Shown one piece after another: positions 1-10,986 of a stretch of DNA of 64,000 bases (its first letter is position 1; the number at the start of each line of letters is the position of its first letter). The DNA is from Periplaneta americana. Taxonomy: Eukaryota > Arthropoda > Insecta > Blattodea > Blattidae. The notes below the pieces were generated by a model. It was not told where the DNA came from and did not search any database. It was given only the letters and a program-made list of their open reading frames with translations. The position numbers and the translations under genes were made by a program. The stretch is from contig NC_091120.1 of NCBI RefSeq assembly GCF_040183065.1, positions 3,095,001 to 3,159,000 on the forward strand, in the 5' to 3' direction.

Positions 1-52
1 TAATTAAAAATACAATTAATAATAATACTAATAATTAATACTAATAATAATT

Positions 53-120
<68 letters not shown>

Positions 121-440
121 TGATGTATGTATGTATTTATTCACACTTCAATGGGTATATACCCGGTGGCAGTGGTAACTAATTACACTCAATAATGACA
201 ATAATAAACTTATTAATTAAAAATACAATTAATAATAATACTAATAATTAATACTAATAATAATTTATAATAATAATAATAATAATAACAATAATAATAA
301 TAATGATGATGTATGTATATATTTATTCACACTTCAATGGGTATATACCCGGTGGCAGTGGTAACTAATTACACATAATAATGACAATAATAAACGTATT
401 AATTATAAATACAATTAATAATAATAATAATAATACTAAT
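1..440 (-). repeat. Tandemly duplicated retroelement 3' UTR with (TAA)n runs
   Basis: Two nearly identical units (1-213 and 214-399) and the start of a third (400-440) follow each other. Each unit contains ATACAATTAATAATAATACT, a (TAA)n run, GATGATGTATGTAT and then ACTTCAATGGGTATATACCC with GGTGGCAGTGGTAACTAATT. Unit lengths differ mainly in the number of TAA triplets. The block lies downstream, on the minus strand, of an RT C-terminus at 872-1012, so it is best read as a duplicated 3' UTR and tail of that element. Confidence 0.75.
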
Positions 441-1012
441 AATAGGGAATATCCTAAATTAAATGAAGCACGATCACTTAAAATAACATTTAAAATAAAT
501 CTAATTTGTATCTTAAACCTAAGATCGAACTAAAACCCATGAGTATGATATGTTCATATCTGCACAAATACCTTTCAACATTACACTCATTTCGCTGTCA
601 ACTCACTCACTGCACTGGAACTACGACACATTTCACTGATTCTATCCTGATTTCACTAACACTTCAAAAGCATTTCACTGTTCATATACTTTGCACTGTC
701 ACTATAAACTATAAAGCTTCACTGACAAGAACACGTTTCACTTACATAGCACACTTCACTGACACAACACACTTCACTGACACAACAAAATTCTTCACTG
801 ATACAACACTTCAATAACAAAATATCATTTACACCCTTGAAATACTGTGTATAATTACCGTCTATTAGTAAAGTCCTTAAGCCTATTTTTAAATACATTT
901 TTGGTTGTTGGTAAAGCCTTTAGTAAGTCTGCAGGTAAAGCATTCCAGTCCCTGATAGTACGATTGAGAAAAGAAAACTTTCCAGTGTCCGTCCTCTGAC
1001 TTCTTTCCCTAA
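441..1012 (-). mobile_element. Non-LTR retrotransposon remnant: RT C-terminus and 3' UTR
   Basis: The minus strand of about 872-1012 translates to a frame containing RDWNALPADLLKALPTTKNV followed by FKNRLKDFTN. This is the W-N-x-L-P ... FK..L signature at the extreme C-terminus of CR1/jockey-type RT proteins. Downstream (570-810 on the plus strand) is AT-rich UTR with many degenerate TTCACTGA(CA) motifs. A (TAA)n run sits at 1011-1061. Only the protein tail remains, so the copy is dead. The clade cannot be set from so short a piece. Confidence 0.7.
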
Positions 1013-1049
<37 letters not shown>

Positions 1050-1061
1050 GTAATAATAATA
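1011..1061. repeat. (TAA)n microsatellite
   Basis: Consecutive AAT/TAA triplets with a single AG interruption near 1048 border the upstream end of the minus-strand RT remnant. Confidence 0.9.
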
Positions 1062-1166
1062 CGACAGATCTTGACGTTACCGTACGAGGTTTTAATGTTT
1101 GTTTTATTTGCTTCCGTTTCAAGAAGTTTGTGTTATGAAATCCTATATTACAGTAACGACCTTCTA

Positions 1167-2274
1167 CAGGGACATCATTTTATTTTTACTTCAATTTTTT
1201 ATTGTACCTTAGTTTTTTGATGTACTTCACTCCCACCCCTTCAACTAATGACGTTCCAACTGTCCTGCACACAGAACCAAGATCGCAGTGAGTTAGTGAG
1301 TATAGTATGTTTCAGAAATATGTTCACGTTTTCCAGTGACGAATGAGCGTTCAATATTGAATCATATTTTCCGTCCATTTGCCTACGTCGCATCCCGATT
1401 TCCCCCACTCGCTTCTGCTCGCCGCACTGTAAGGGCTAGTGGCTGGGCTGTCTTTGAACTTTTCTGAAAACAATAATTTATGTTAGGAATTGGACGTCTA
1501 CTTAATATTATACAACTGTTTAAAATAACTTAAATAAAAGGGTCTTGTTGAGTAATTAACTGTGACGTGATTTTCCCCCTTTCTACAAACCTGCGACATA
1601 ACCACTTGGACGGACAGTAGATAGCATGTATGAGTGATTTTATCTGTGCGGGTCGGGCAGAAGTGAAAATTGAATTTACAGTACGTAAGGTACTCTTTTA
1701 TAGAGTAGGTACAGAATTATTTCAACATGAGTTACTAGTACGGAGGACGAAACTGGTAATAGGCCTAATTGGAATTAGATACAATAGTCTACCGTGCGAT
1801 AATATGCACAAAAGAACTGAAGCCTGTATCGAAATGAACGACCACCATTTTCAAAATTGTGTTTAAATATCCATATTATGATTATTTTTCAATTCAACTT
1901 CATTCTCTATATTGTACGCTAATGTGCTGTAGACAGTATAATATACACTGCATAATGAATACGTCCATATGGACAGCTCAGTTCGTGAGTAAAAACACTA
2001 ATTGTTAATACAGTACTGCATTTTGATTAAACAAAAACGTAATGAAAATTATCAAACTCAAAATTGCGATATTTCCTAGTTTAGATAAATGGATGAACTA
2101 CTTTTCTTCCCTCCTATACCTAGTAAAGTGATTTGTTTGTATTTTACTCCAGTATCATCGAACTCCAGTCTTGGAAGGGGGTAGCAAACGGTGTTTCCGG
2201 TTCTCGATCCGTTAATTCATAGGTATAGCCAGGTTAATATTAAAAATATTAGTAAAAATAAAATGATATCCCTG
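1167..2274. mobile_element. 1.11 kb TIR DNA transposon, copy 1 (family also at 27712)
   Basis: The element starts CAGGGACATCATTTTATTTT and ends with the reverse complement bearing one mismatch (GATATCCCTG instead of GATGTCCCTG). TA flanks each end (1165-1166 and 2275-2276), consistent with a TA target-site duplication as in the Tc1/mariner/pogo group. The whole length aligns with 27712-28823. Inside are a 78-codon plus-strand frame (1630-1866) that is largely conserved in copy 2, and a minus-strand frame next to the left TIR that is interrupted by stops here but open in copy 2. No DDE triad or HTH motif was recognised. It is either a non-autonomous derivative or a family I do not know. Confidence 0.75.
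1630..1866 (+). CDS. Small frame within TIR element copy 1; function unknown
   Basis: This 78-codon frame contains EFTVRKVLFYRV, ELFQHELLVRRTKL and NMHKRTEACIEMN. The copy at 28227-28454 shows the same phrases with scattered substitutions and small indels. No domain, signal peptide or membrane segment was recognised. The similarity may simply reflect DNA homology of the two transposon copies. A synonymous/nonsynonymous comparison over many copies would be needed to call it coding. Confidence 0.25.
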   Translation: MSDFICAGRAEVKIEFTVRKVLFYRVGTELFQHELLVRRTKLVIGLIGIRYNSLPCDNMHKRTEACIEMNDHHFQNCV

Positions 2275-2321
2275 TACTTTTCTTACTTTCAAAAGAAATT
2301 GAAATTACAAAAAAATATATA

Positions 2322-2542
2322 TGGTTTATTTAACGACGCTCGCAATTGCCGAGATTATATCAGTGTCGCCGGTGTGCCGGAATTTTGACCCGCAGGAGCT
2401 CTTTTACATGCCAGTAAATTTACTGACATAAGCCTGTCGCATTTAAGCACACTTAAATGCCATCGACCTGGGTCGGGAACGAACCCGCAACCTCGAGCAC
2501 AGAAGGCCAGCGCTATACTGAATACGCTACCCAGACCGAGCC
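2322..2542 (-). mobile_element. tRNA-derived SINE
   Basis: Read on the minus strand, the head is GGCTCGGTCTGGGTAGCG, an A-box-like start, followed by a B-box region GCGGGTTCGTTCCCGACC at about 2466-2484. A body of about 150 bp then ends in GTCGTTAAATAAACC. A second copy of the same family lies at 60122-60342. It is a standard RNA polymerase III-type SINE mobilised by LINE machinery. No clear TSD was found. Confidence 0.75.
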
Positions 2543-2546
2543 TTAA

Positions 2547-3481
2547 AAAGATGTACGATTATGTATGTATGTTTTACAGTATGTATGTAATATATGTACA
2601 TCAACTAATACAATAATATCTTGTGTACTACTGAAAGTAAAATATTTAATTTAAAGAAATTGGAATATGATGTACCTTTCTGTCCTTAGCCCTAAAAGAA
2701 GCTTATTCCCACATGTAAGGAAGCAACTTTTGCTTAAGTTATTAAACAGGCAGAAAAGTAACATACTTTATAATATTGCTTACAAGGCCTACATAGAGAG
2801 AATGTACAATTTTTAGTTTGCGGAAACGTCCCTTAAAATATTATGCATGCATATAGACAAAAGAACAGAGGATGATGGGAAAAAAGAGGCGAGAGAGTGA
2901 GAGAAAACGGTGTAACAAATTGCATGTAGAATTTACAATTCCTTTGTGATTCCGCCTTCCCTTACTCGGCAGAACGGTAGACTACATTTCCCCCAGGGGA
3001 AGATTTTTATCATACGTATGATAATGCCGGCCATGCTACCTCTATCGAATCGACATGAATTCAGTGACAAGTGAATTTGCATAAGAATACAAGTTTCAGA
3101 CATGTGTAGCACCCACATTTAAAACAAGACAGCCTTCGGCTTGATTCTGCCATTCGGCATTGAAATTTAAACAGAACTCAGGTTCATCCGTCACGTTATA
3201 TTTATTTGTTACACGCTTCCTGCATAATAGCACGGCAGCTTTACTTGTCTTCAAATAGAGATAAAGGGAAAACGGAGATGCTGGTAGTGGATAGCCCAGC
3301 TGAACCGTGAATTGCCGAAATTCTACAAGACACCATTTTTCTCAAAGTCATTTTTTCATAATTATGACTAAAGTGGTGCACAAATCCCACCCTTCCAGTG
3401 CTTGGTGTACATTTCACAGCGGCAGTAAGTTACAGCGAATTGCAGGAAATTTCAGGAACATCACAAATCCAGGGCATGTGG
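2547..3481. other. Unassigned AT-rich stretch
   Basis: No RT motif, TIR or tRNA-like head was recognised. Short open frames (for example 2933-3118, minus) have no recognisable relatives. Confidence 0.5.
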
Positions 3482-3775
3482 GATTTTTTAGAAACTTACT
3501 TACTTCTTACTGGCTTTTAAGGAACCGGGAGGTTCATTGCCGCCCTCACATAAGCCCGCCATTGGTCCCTATCCTGAGCAAGATTAATCCAGTCTCTATC
3601 ATCATATCCCACCTCCCTCAAATCCATTTTAGTATTATCTTCCCATCTACGTCTCGGCCTCCCTAAAGGTCTTTTTCCTTCCGGCCTCCCAACTAACACT
3701 CTATATGCATTTCTGGATTCGCCCATATGTGCTACATGCCCTGCCCATCTCAAACGTCTTGATTTTTTAGAAACT
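3482..3775 (-). mobile_element. RTE-like non-LTR copy a, 3' end only, with 15 bp TSD
   Basis: The minus strand encodes only the last ~75 residues of the shared family protein, including LRRAGHVA-type, [19 protein letters not shown] and [17 protein letters not shown] segments ending in VP-stop. The tail on the plus strand is TTACTTAC-like. The 15 bp GATTTTTTAGAAACT flanks both sides (3482-3496 and 3761-3775), a perfect target-site duplication. This marks a strongly 5'-truncated insertion by target-primed reverse transcription. Confidence 0.85.
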
Positions 3776-4019
3776 AAACGACAAATTCAGTATGTTCTTC
3801 TTTCCTTTAATAGGGTTAAAGAAGTTTTAATAATTTATTTATTTTTATGTATTTATTTAGTTATTTATTTATTTTTCTAATAATTGTAACATAAAATGTA
3901 ATATAAACAGATAAAAATTTAGCTCACCCTTGAAAGAGTAGAAGTAGTGCTCAGGGGCGGATTCCTGAATTGAAATTAAGAAGTATATAATATAATTTTA
4001 TTTATTTTTTAGCAGAAAT

Positions 4020-4540
4020 AAATAAAATGCTCTCTCAACTAATAACACTCAATAAAAGAATTGTATTCCAATCGATACCATCCCATTCTAGAATCCTGGG
4101 AAACGAGAATGCGGATGCTTTAGCAAAGAAGGGCAGCACTACTACTTACAGACCTGTTACTAAATCTACGTATTACTCTGTGAAAAGATTTATTATATCT
4201 ACATACTTAGACTTCAACAAACAAAATTTGATAACACAATCTCAAGGGAAAAATGGAACGTTCTGCATCATAATCCACAGTTGATTCCCGATTTACCACG
4301 AAAATCGTCTGTAGCTGCATTTAGATTGGCAACAGGCCATGATTGTTTGGCCAAACACCTGCATAGAATTGGAATATATCAGTACCCTAACTGTCCATTG
4401 TGCAACTGAAATCAAAAAATGGATTCAGAACATCTCAAAATCTGTGCGTCAGTGTCTAACCATGATAGTATCTTTGAAAAATATTGGAGTGCAAGAGGTC
4501 AAATGACTTTATTGTCAAACGCCTGGCATTAGAAAACAAC
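4020..4540 (+). mobile_element. RNase H domain and C-terminus of a non-LTR retrotransposon (degenerate)
   Basis: The frame 4027-4284 contains the phrase SHSRILGNENADALAKKGS, matching the C-terminal part of retroelement RNase H (the consensus ..SHxGIxGNExADxLAKxA.. carries a catalytic Asp). After a frame break near 4245 the next frame reads LPRKSSVAAFRLATGHDCLA and then a C-x2-C zinc-finger-like piece (YPNCPLCN) with a downstream SEHLKICAS, the usual ending of such proteins. A stop follows near 4533. The copy is inactive. Confidence 0.75.
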
Positions 4541-4639
4541 AACAACACCGTATAATACTATTAGTCTTACGTGTAGGCTACTACACAATAAGAATAAGAA
4601 ATTTAAATTTACAATTTTTCATTACTTATAAAATCCACA

Positions 4640-5595
4640 CATAACTTTTTTAATTTAATACTAGAACTATTAGAATTGACAAGATTAGGATATTTAAAAA
4701 TAAATGTTTATATATTATTGGGCCTAAATTACTACTATGATTAAATACTGTAGCAGTGTTGCATTTTGGTTCAAACAATCTTAAATAATTCATACCTTTT
4801 GTTTCATAACTGTGAGAATACAATCCAGAATTATTTCGATTTTTATGTATGAATTTTATTAATACGATATAATAAATTTGTCTTATTTTAAGAACATTGA
4901 AGCCTAAAAACAATTTTTGAGATTGAAAATCAATAGGTTTATGAAGACATAGGCCTATTTTAATTATTTTCTTCTGTGATAAATAAATTCGATTAAAATT
5001 GGGTTTAAATGAGCTACCCCATCCTATGTATAATTTCACATACAATTATCGATTGAAATAAAGTTAAGTATATTGTGCGTAATAAACTTATTGACAAGTA
5101 ATTCCTCAATAATACAAAATAATATATTGTTTTATGTAATTTATTACAAAGTTAATAAATGTGTTGTTTTCATTTTGAATGACTGTCGAGAATTATGCCT
5201 AAATATTTAATTTCAAAGGACTCCTTAATAATCGGACATTTACTTTGTATAAGGTAACAATTAGCGTTAAGTAATTTAATACTTAATATAGATGGAGGAG
5301 GTTTGTTACATTTTTCAGATAATGAGAACGGAATAATTATGATTTTATTTTCGTTGATAGAAAGATGATTTATGTCAAACCATTTTTTTATTAATTTAAG
5401 TCCATTATTTGAATTATTATATACATCATACCAGGTTTTTCCACCGAAAAGTAAAACTGTGTCATCTGCATAAGTATAATGAACATCATTGTATTGTTCT
5501 GAGTCAATTTTTAATAAGTACCTAATTAATATATATTAAAAATAAAATAGGGCCAAGAACTGTGCTTTGCGGAACACCTATATTAATAAATTAAA
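4640..5595 (-). mobile_element. CR1/jockey-like RT remnant, minus strand
   Basis: On the minus strand, from 5595 downward, one reads GVPQSTVLGPILFLIYIN (RT motif B region, 5520-5585), then TYADDT (catalytic motif C, ~5459-5475). The open frame at 5045-4650 holds IGWGSSFKPNFNRIYLSQKK, an IHKNR segment and KCNTATVFNHSSNLGPIIYK, typical of the thumb and C-terminal part of CR1/jockey-like RTs. Several frame breaks separate these blocks. The 5' boundary is abrupt near 5595, where a different sequence starts. Confidence 0.8.
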
Positions 5596-6214
5596 ATTGA
5601 AATTATGAAACCAAATATTGTATCCCTGTGTCGTAGAAGTCTGCCGACTGGGATCGGAACCCAGGTGTGTCCGTCGATCCCATGGTATGAAAAATATCTG
5701 AGTTTCAGTGGGTAATATGTTGAAAAATAGCTCAACAATTTCTTTATCAGGTCTAATAAATGCTTCCATGAAATTGTGTTTTCTTTCTGCAACGGCCCCA
5801 GGGAAACTTACTTTCTGGGGGGCTCTCGTAATTGCGCTCGAGTGGCCAAAATTTGTACAAGAACTTGTTTTGACACCATTAAGATGGTGCAAGGAAAAAA
5901 ATTATGTGCCCCATGACAATGTTTACTTGTAAGTAACGCATAGGAATACTGTGTGATGAAGGCGTATCATGTCAAAGGATGGAAGAAATGAAGACTTCAT
6001 ATGAGGGTTGGAATGAGTTGTCTAGAGTAATGCATGCTGGTAGCCTGCTGGGAACCCCAGTAACATTTTAACACTTTTTTTATTTAATGTATTACAACAA
6101 GTTTTCAATTTATTACTTTTTATTTTTATATTTATGACACAAATAAGGAATTTTTCGCACATTTTAGACTACTTGCTGTGTAGAAATTAATTTTTTTCAG
6201 CGTAACTTCCAAAC
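5596..6214. other. Unassigned; possible tRNA-like B-box fragment
   Basis: The minus strand around 5640-5665 has CTGGGTTCCGATCCCAG, resembling a polymerase III B box with its T-stem, but no A box or cloverleaf could be built. The rest is AT-rich with no recognised motif. Confidence 0.3.
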
Positions 6215-6447
6215 CCTAGTTCAGCGGTGGCGAAAATGTAATCGTGCGCCGAGCCACTGTGTAACCTGCAACGTGCATAGCACCTATGGAGGGAGGCGGA
6301 CACCCGAAGGGGAAGTGAAGCAACTGTCTGACTTATTAACGGATAAATATAATTTTATACAGTACAAGGCTACAAACTAATGTTTAGTACGTGTAACGAA
6401 GAAAGAAATGAACAAGAAAACATAGGACACATTATCACAACCTAGAA

Positions 6448-6790
6448 TTAACCGTCTTCAGAATGTCTCTGCGACAGAGTTTCAAAATCAGGAATTATGT
6501 CACTTACTGCCAGTCGTAGTTGATCACGAAGGTATTTGTCTGTCAGTCGTGATATACATTTGGTTTCTGCTATTTTCATTGTTGAAAATAATTTTTCACA
6601 AACGTAAGTTGTAGCGAACATGGCTTCAAAAGAGAAAGCGAAAGAACGAAGCTTCGGATATTTATTTTTTGGCAAAGATTTGAAAGTTCAACATTTGTGA
6701 AGTCCTTACATCTGGATTTCATTTGACATCACATTGTAAATCTGTGATTTCACATTGAAGAGCTAACCGCATTATTCGTACATCTGCTGA
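6448..6790 (-). pseudogene. hAT transposase C-terminal (dimerisation) fragment
   Basis: The 75-codon frame 6675-6448 reads PKNKYPKLRSFAFSFEAMFA then TTYVCEKLFSTMK, RLTDKYLRDQLRLAVSD and a short acidic tail. This is the hAT C-terminal dimerisation signature (F.STYVCEKLFS.MK...RSRLTD..L...LR...S) as seen in GTF2IRD2/ZBED-like hAT proteins. Upstream to about 6790, shifted frames still show LQCEITDLQCD and LNFQIFAKK, so the N-terminal side is frameshifted. The DDE catalytic region is absent. It is confined between the TIRs of the element at 6222-7200. Confidence 0.8.
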
Positions 6791-6809
6791 AAAAGGGTCG
6801 ACGTACAGA

Positions 6810-6811
<2 letters not shown>

Positions 6812-6856
<45 letters not shown>

Positions 6857-6857
6857 C
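6812..6857. repeat. (GAT)n microsatellite
   Basis: About 15 consecutive GAT triplets lie inside the hAT derivative, just upstream (minus strand) of the transposase fragment. Confidence 0.9.
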
Positions 6858-7207
6858 AACAATAACACTTAACCTTTCAATGTTTCATCAGTAACATGTA
6901 GTATAATGCCGTTTTATGTTATACAACCGTTTTCTTCGTAATACTTGTGAACAAATCATACATTTAATATTCTCATCATATTGACAGCAAAAAAATGCGT
7001 CCTCCCATCCTACTTGGAACTTTCGTACATGGTTTCGAGAGAGACATATGCCACTCGCAGGTCAGAGACAAATACAAATGGAACGGAGTTTGACTCCAGT
7101 GAGTGAGAGGGTGGGGGTCGGCGGAAGTTAGAAGCAAGCGAAATGCACAGCTATCACTGCGAGCCACAATGTCTCGCGAGTCACGTTCTCACCACGGCTG
7201 CCTAGTT

Positions 7208-7769
7208 AAAGCGCAGTATGTGCCTGCACATTAGTTTTCGTGTGAATGCTGGGAAGGAAGACAGACAGCAAGGACGTTTACATCATTTTATTTTCCGGGA
7301 TCAGGGTTGTTGACAACTTGTATGCATGTTAAATTCCTGCAGAATCAGGAATATGCTTCAGCATACATTACGTAATGGGGTAATGAAAAACTGTGTGAGC
7401 GTGCACACAGATGTGTGAGGCGGCCAGTTGACACCGACCGGCTCTGCACAGAACCCAGCTCACCGTAGTAATGGGAATGGGAGAAGTGAAATATAAAACA
7501 AGACTCTGTCTCCGGAGATGGTTTGAATATTCAAAAGTTCCCACGGAGCATGCATAGGGAACAGACCTCAGTTCTCGGATCTGTGAGAAGACTTCATCCC
7601 GTGCCTCCGGGTTGTAAGAGATTAAGACGTCTTCACGGGAATATCGAAATATGTTCGCCTTCATTTTGCATACCGATGGAGCTAAGTGCTGCATTGTGTT
7701 AAATGCGTGCAAGGAAAGGGAAAATATTTCCCTTTTTAAACTCTGAAGTCGAGGCCTTAATAGTGATGA
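7208..7769. other. Unassigned stretch between hAT element and (TTTA)n array
   Basis: Moderate GC content. A 114-codon minus frame (7368-7712) has no recognised domain. Nothing else seen. Confidence 0.4.
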
Positions 7770-8348
7770 AATTTATTTATTTTTATTTATTTATTTATAT
7801 ATATATTTATTTATTTTATTATTTATTTTTATTTATTTATTTTATTTATTTGTTTAGTTATTTATTTTATTTATATCTTTTCTATTTATTTATTTATTTT
7901 ATTATTTATTTATTTATTTTTATTTATTTATTTATTTTTATTTATTTATTTATTTTATTATTTATTTATTTATTTTATTTATTTGTTTTTCTATTTATTT
8001 ATTTTATTTACTGATTTAATTAATTAATTTATTTGTTTATTTATTTATTTTATTTATTTGTTCATTTATTTATTTTATTTTACCTATTTATTTATTTTAT
8101 TTATTTATTTATTTATTTTATTTATTTGTTTATTTATTTATTTATTTTATTTATTTATTTATTTTATTATTTATTTATTTTTATTTATTTACTTATTTTA
8201 TTATTTACTTCTTTATTTTTATCTATTTATTTTATTATTTATTTACTTATTTTTATTTATATATTTATTTATTTTATTTCTTTGCTTAGTTATTTATTTT
8301 ATTTATTTGTTTATTTTTTATTTTATTTTACCTATTTAATTACTTATT

Positions 8349-8387
<39 letters not shown>

Positions 8388-8534
8388 TTTTATTTATTTA
8401 TTTATTTATTTATTTTATTTATTTATTTATTTATTTATTTTATTTATTTATGTATTTTATTTGTTTATTTATTTATTTAATTTGTTTATTTATTTATATA
8501 TTTTATTTATTTATTTATTTATTTATTTATTTTA
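7770..8534. repeat. Long (TTTA)n/(TTTAT)n array
   Basis: About 760 bp consists of TTTA and TTTTA units with sparse substitutions. Apparent Leu/Phe/Ile/Tyr-rich open frames here are artefacts of the missing stop codons. A SINE 3' part abuts it at 8537. Confidence 0.95.
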
Positions 8535-8536
8535 GG

Positions 8537-8655
8537 TAACTGTCTGTGCTGGAACCCGGACTCGTTTCACCGGCATCATCACTTTCATCTCATTCAGACG
8601 CTAAATAACCTAACATGTTGATAAAGTGTCGTAAAATAACCCACTAAAATAAAAA
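8537..8655 (+). mobile_element. SINE 3' part (family of 10987 and 51127), head missing
   Basis: The sequence GGAACCCGGACTCGTTTCAC, then CGGCATCATCACTTTCATCT and ACGCTAAATAACCTAACATG matches the reverse complement of the 3' part of the SINE at 10987-11247. The tRNA-like head is absent; the (TTTA)n array occupies its place. Confidence 0.75.
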
Positions 8656-9290
8656 ATCAAATATCTTGGAGCAAGTGCAACAAATATAAATGATACTCGG
8701 GAGAAAATTAAACGCATAATAAATATGGGAAATGCCTGTTATTATTCGGTTGAGAAGCTCTTATCATCCAGTCTGCTCTCATAAAAGCTGAAAGTTAGAA
8801 TTTATAAAACAGTTATATTACCGGTTATTCTGTAGACCTATGGTTGTGAAACTTGGACTCTCACTTTGGGAGAGGAACTGAGGTTAAGGGTGTTCGAGAA
8901 TAAGGTGCTTAGGAAAATATTTGGGGCTTAGAGGTATAAAGTTACAGAAGAATGGACAAAGTTACACAACACAGAACTGCACGCATTGTATCCTTCACCT
9001 GACATAATTACTAGGAACATTAAATTCAGATGTTTGAGTTGGGCAGGACATGTAGCACGTATGGGCGAATTCAGAATTGCATATAGAGTGTTAGTTGGGA
9101 GATCTGAAGGGAAAAATACCTGTGGGGAGACCGAGACGTAGATGGGAGAATAATATTAAAATGGATTTAAGGGATCTAAAATATGTTAGGGACTGGATTA
9201 ATCTTGCTCAGGATAGAGACCGATGGCGGGCTTATGTGAGGGCGGCAATGAACCTCCAGGTTCTCTAAAAGTCATTTGTAAGTAATTACT
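8656..9290 (+). mobile_element. RTE-like non-LTR copy b, 5'-truncated, degenerate
   Basis: Read on the plus strand, the sequence encodes the family phrases [21 protein letters not shown] and GRPRRRW, all broken by frameshifts and stops; no long frame survives. It ends at AACCTCCAGGTTCTCTAAAA followed by a short GTAA-like tail. It is among the most diverged copies in the window. No TSD was found. Confidence 0.8.
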
Positions 9291-9759
9291 CTTCTCTATT
9301 CAGGAGCGGGCATTATAGTCTGCTGTCGGAACCAGTAGATCTCCGTCTGTGACATGACACAGCAATGATCCTACGCGAGATTCGAATTCAGGACCGTGGT
9401 TCATGCCTCAGCCGTTGTGTACACCGTTCAGCTACATGGGAACTAAATAAACAGGCGATACTTGAGACGGGGACTGAACACCAGACTGTGCGTGTGCATC
9501 GCAGCACAATAGCAGTGATCGGCATACATTGACCTCCAGCCTCCCGGGATCATTTTCCTATGCGTACCGTTTCTTTATTTCTTGTTTCATAGTCCCTCCA
9601 TTCTAGTCCTCAGCTTTGCCATTTCATCTTGTTTCATAGAGTTTGTACCTGGATTTAAGCTAGAACATAAATAATTGTCGCAAAATTACACAAATGAAAA
9701 TTTATATTTCTGCAAATTGCGAAATTCTTGTGCAGTATTTTAAATATGTTTAATTGATA
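9291..9759. other. Unassigned stretch
   Basis: Contains GGACCGTGGTTCATGCCTC and CGAGATTCGAATTCAGG near 9367-9405, faintly B-box-like on both strands. No cloverleaf or conserved frame was recognised. Confidence 0.3.
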
Positions 9760-10725
9760 TCGAGAGGCAAGAGATTGAGCTCCAATGTTCGGAAAAGTCC
9801 TCACTACATCTACAATCAGACCTCATGCTTAACTGGGGGAGGTGTGACTACATAAACTCTTGTAACAAAGACAGCAGAGCAGGTATAGCGTGGCTAAAAT
9901 TGGGGGCATGGAAGGGTAATAAAATTGTCAACGGAGAAGGGGAGCGTCTTTGTCCGCTTTGCAAAGAAAAGGATTCCTATATGCATATTTTATTACTGTT
10001 TGTCGAATTGGAACTTGCACGGAGAAAATATCTACCACCCTCGATGCTAAGTCAGAATAGGAGTTCCCTTGCATGTCTTGACCTCATGGGGAATAGAGAA
10101 TGCGAACAAAAGACTGGATTGTTCCTCTTGAAGGCGAGGAAGATTAGAACTTCAGCTAATCAAGTTTGCGACACGAACTGGGGAAGGGATAATAGTGTCC
10201 ACCCAACTGTACACTTTTAGGTCTTTTAGGTTAGGATATATGAAGGGTACACAGGAAAAACGAACAAAGTCACATTTCCATTAAGGGTGAGATAGTGATC
10301 TATTTCAGTATATTGCTGCAAAATTTATTCATGTTTCTGCTTGAAATGAAGGAAATGATGAGTGTATTCGTGGTTTTAATTCTCCTTTACCACTTTTGGT
10401 AAAAATAACACTAAAGTTTGTAGTAATACAGTGAATTATATAATGACATCACCCTTAATAGCACTGTGACATTGTTCGTTTTTCCCGTGTACCCTTCGTA
10501 TTATATAATGTGTTTTATTGTGCCATTTCCATTTTAATATGTGTGTTCTTGGAGAGAGTAATTGGATGTAATCATTGGTGGGGTTGGGGGGAACCTACAG
10601 AGGAGGACTTGTTTCGGGTACAAAGCACGTACGGTCAGAAGACCCGTGCATTGGATTAGACAAAATTATGATAATGTAAAATTTGTATGTATAATATTAC
10701 TCAATAAATCCATCTATCTATCTAA
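9760..10725 (+). mobile_element. Non-LTR retrotransposon 3' end with zinc finger and (TCTA)n tail
   Basis: The frame 9825-10220 carries RLCPLCKEKDSYMHILLLF, the C-x2-C...H knuckle at the C-terminus of many arthropod non-LTR proteins, preceded by RAGIAWLKLGAWKGN and followed by ELARRKYLP. The remaining ~500 bp to AATAAATCCATCTATCTATC is 3' UTR with a short (TCTA)n tail. Upstream RT and RNase H regions are missing. The C-terminal frame is open but the element is truncated. Confidence 0.75.
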
Positions 10726-10986
10726 TTGTGCAGAAAGATAACATTTATGAAATATGCAGAAACAAAAAGTTATTTAAATTGTTTCTTGGACTTTTATTAC
10801 TTTCAATCCACCTTATCACACTCTAGACATTCCATGCTGAAACTTTCGTACAGTACTTTTAACACTTAAATATAAATAATTGATTAAATGGCGATCTTAC
10901 TCGTGTTAATTATGTAAGCTTATGCGGCTTACAGCTGTTTCAGAGCCTACTAGAACTCGGCGCTATCTCAACTTCGCTGCCTGTTG

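Larger units (their letters stand above)
6222..7200 (-). mobile_element. hAT transposon deletion derivative with TIRs and TSD
   Basis: The left end CAGCGGTGGCGAAAATG and the reverse complement of the right end (CAGCCGTGGTGAGAACG) form imperfect TIRs that stay similar for about 45 bp. The 7 bp CCTAGTT lies on both sides (6215-6221 and 7201-7207), close to the 8 bp duplication usual for hAT elements. Inside, the minus strand carries the C-terminal dimerisation domain of the transposase (see 6448-6790). At 979 bp the element lacks most of the usual ~2-3 kb transposase gene, so it is an internally deleted copy. Confidence 0.8.

Noticed and set aside
7703-8539. Long Leu/Phe/Ile/Tyr-rich open frames
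   Set aside because: They are readings through the (TTTA)n array, which lacks stop codons in these frames; not genes.
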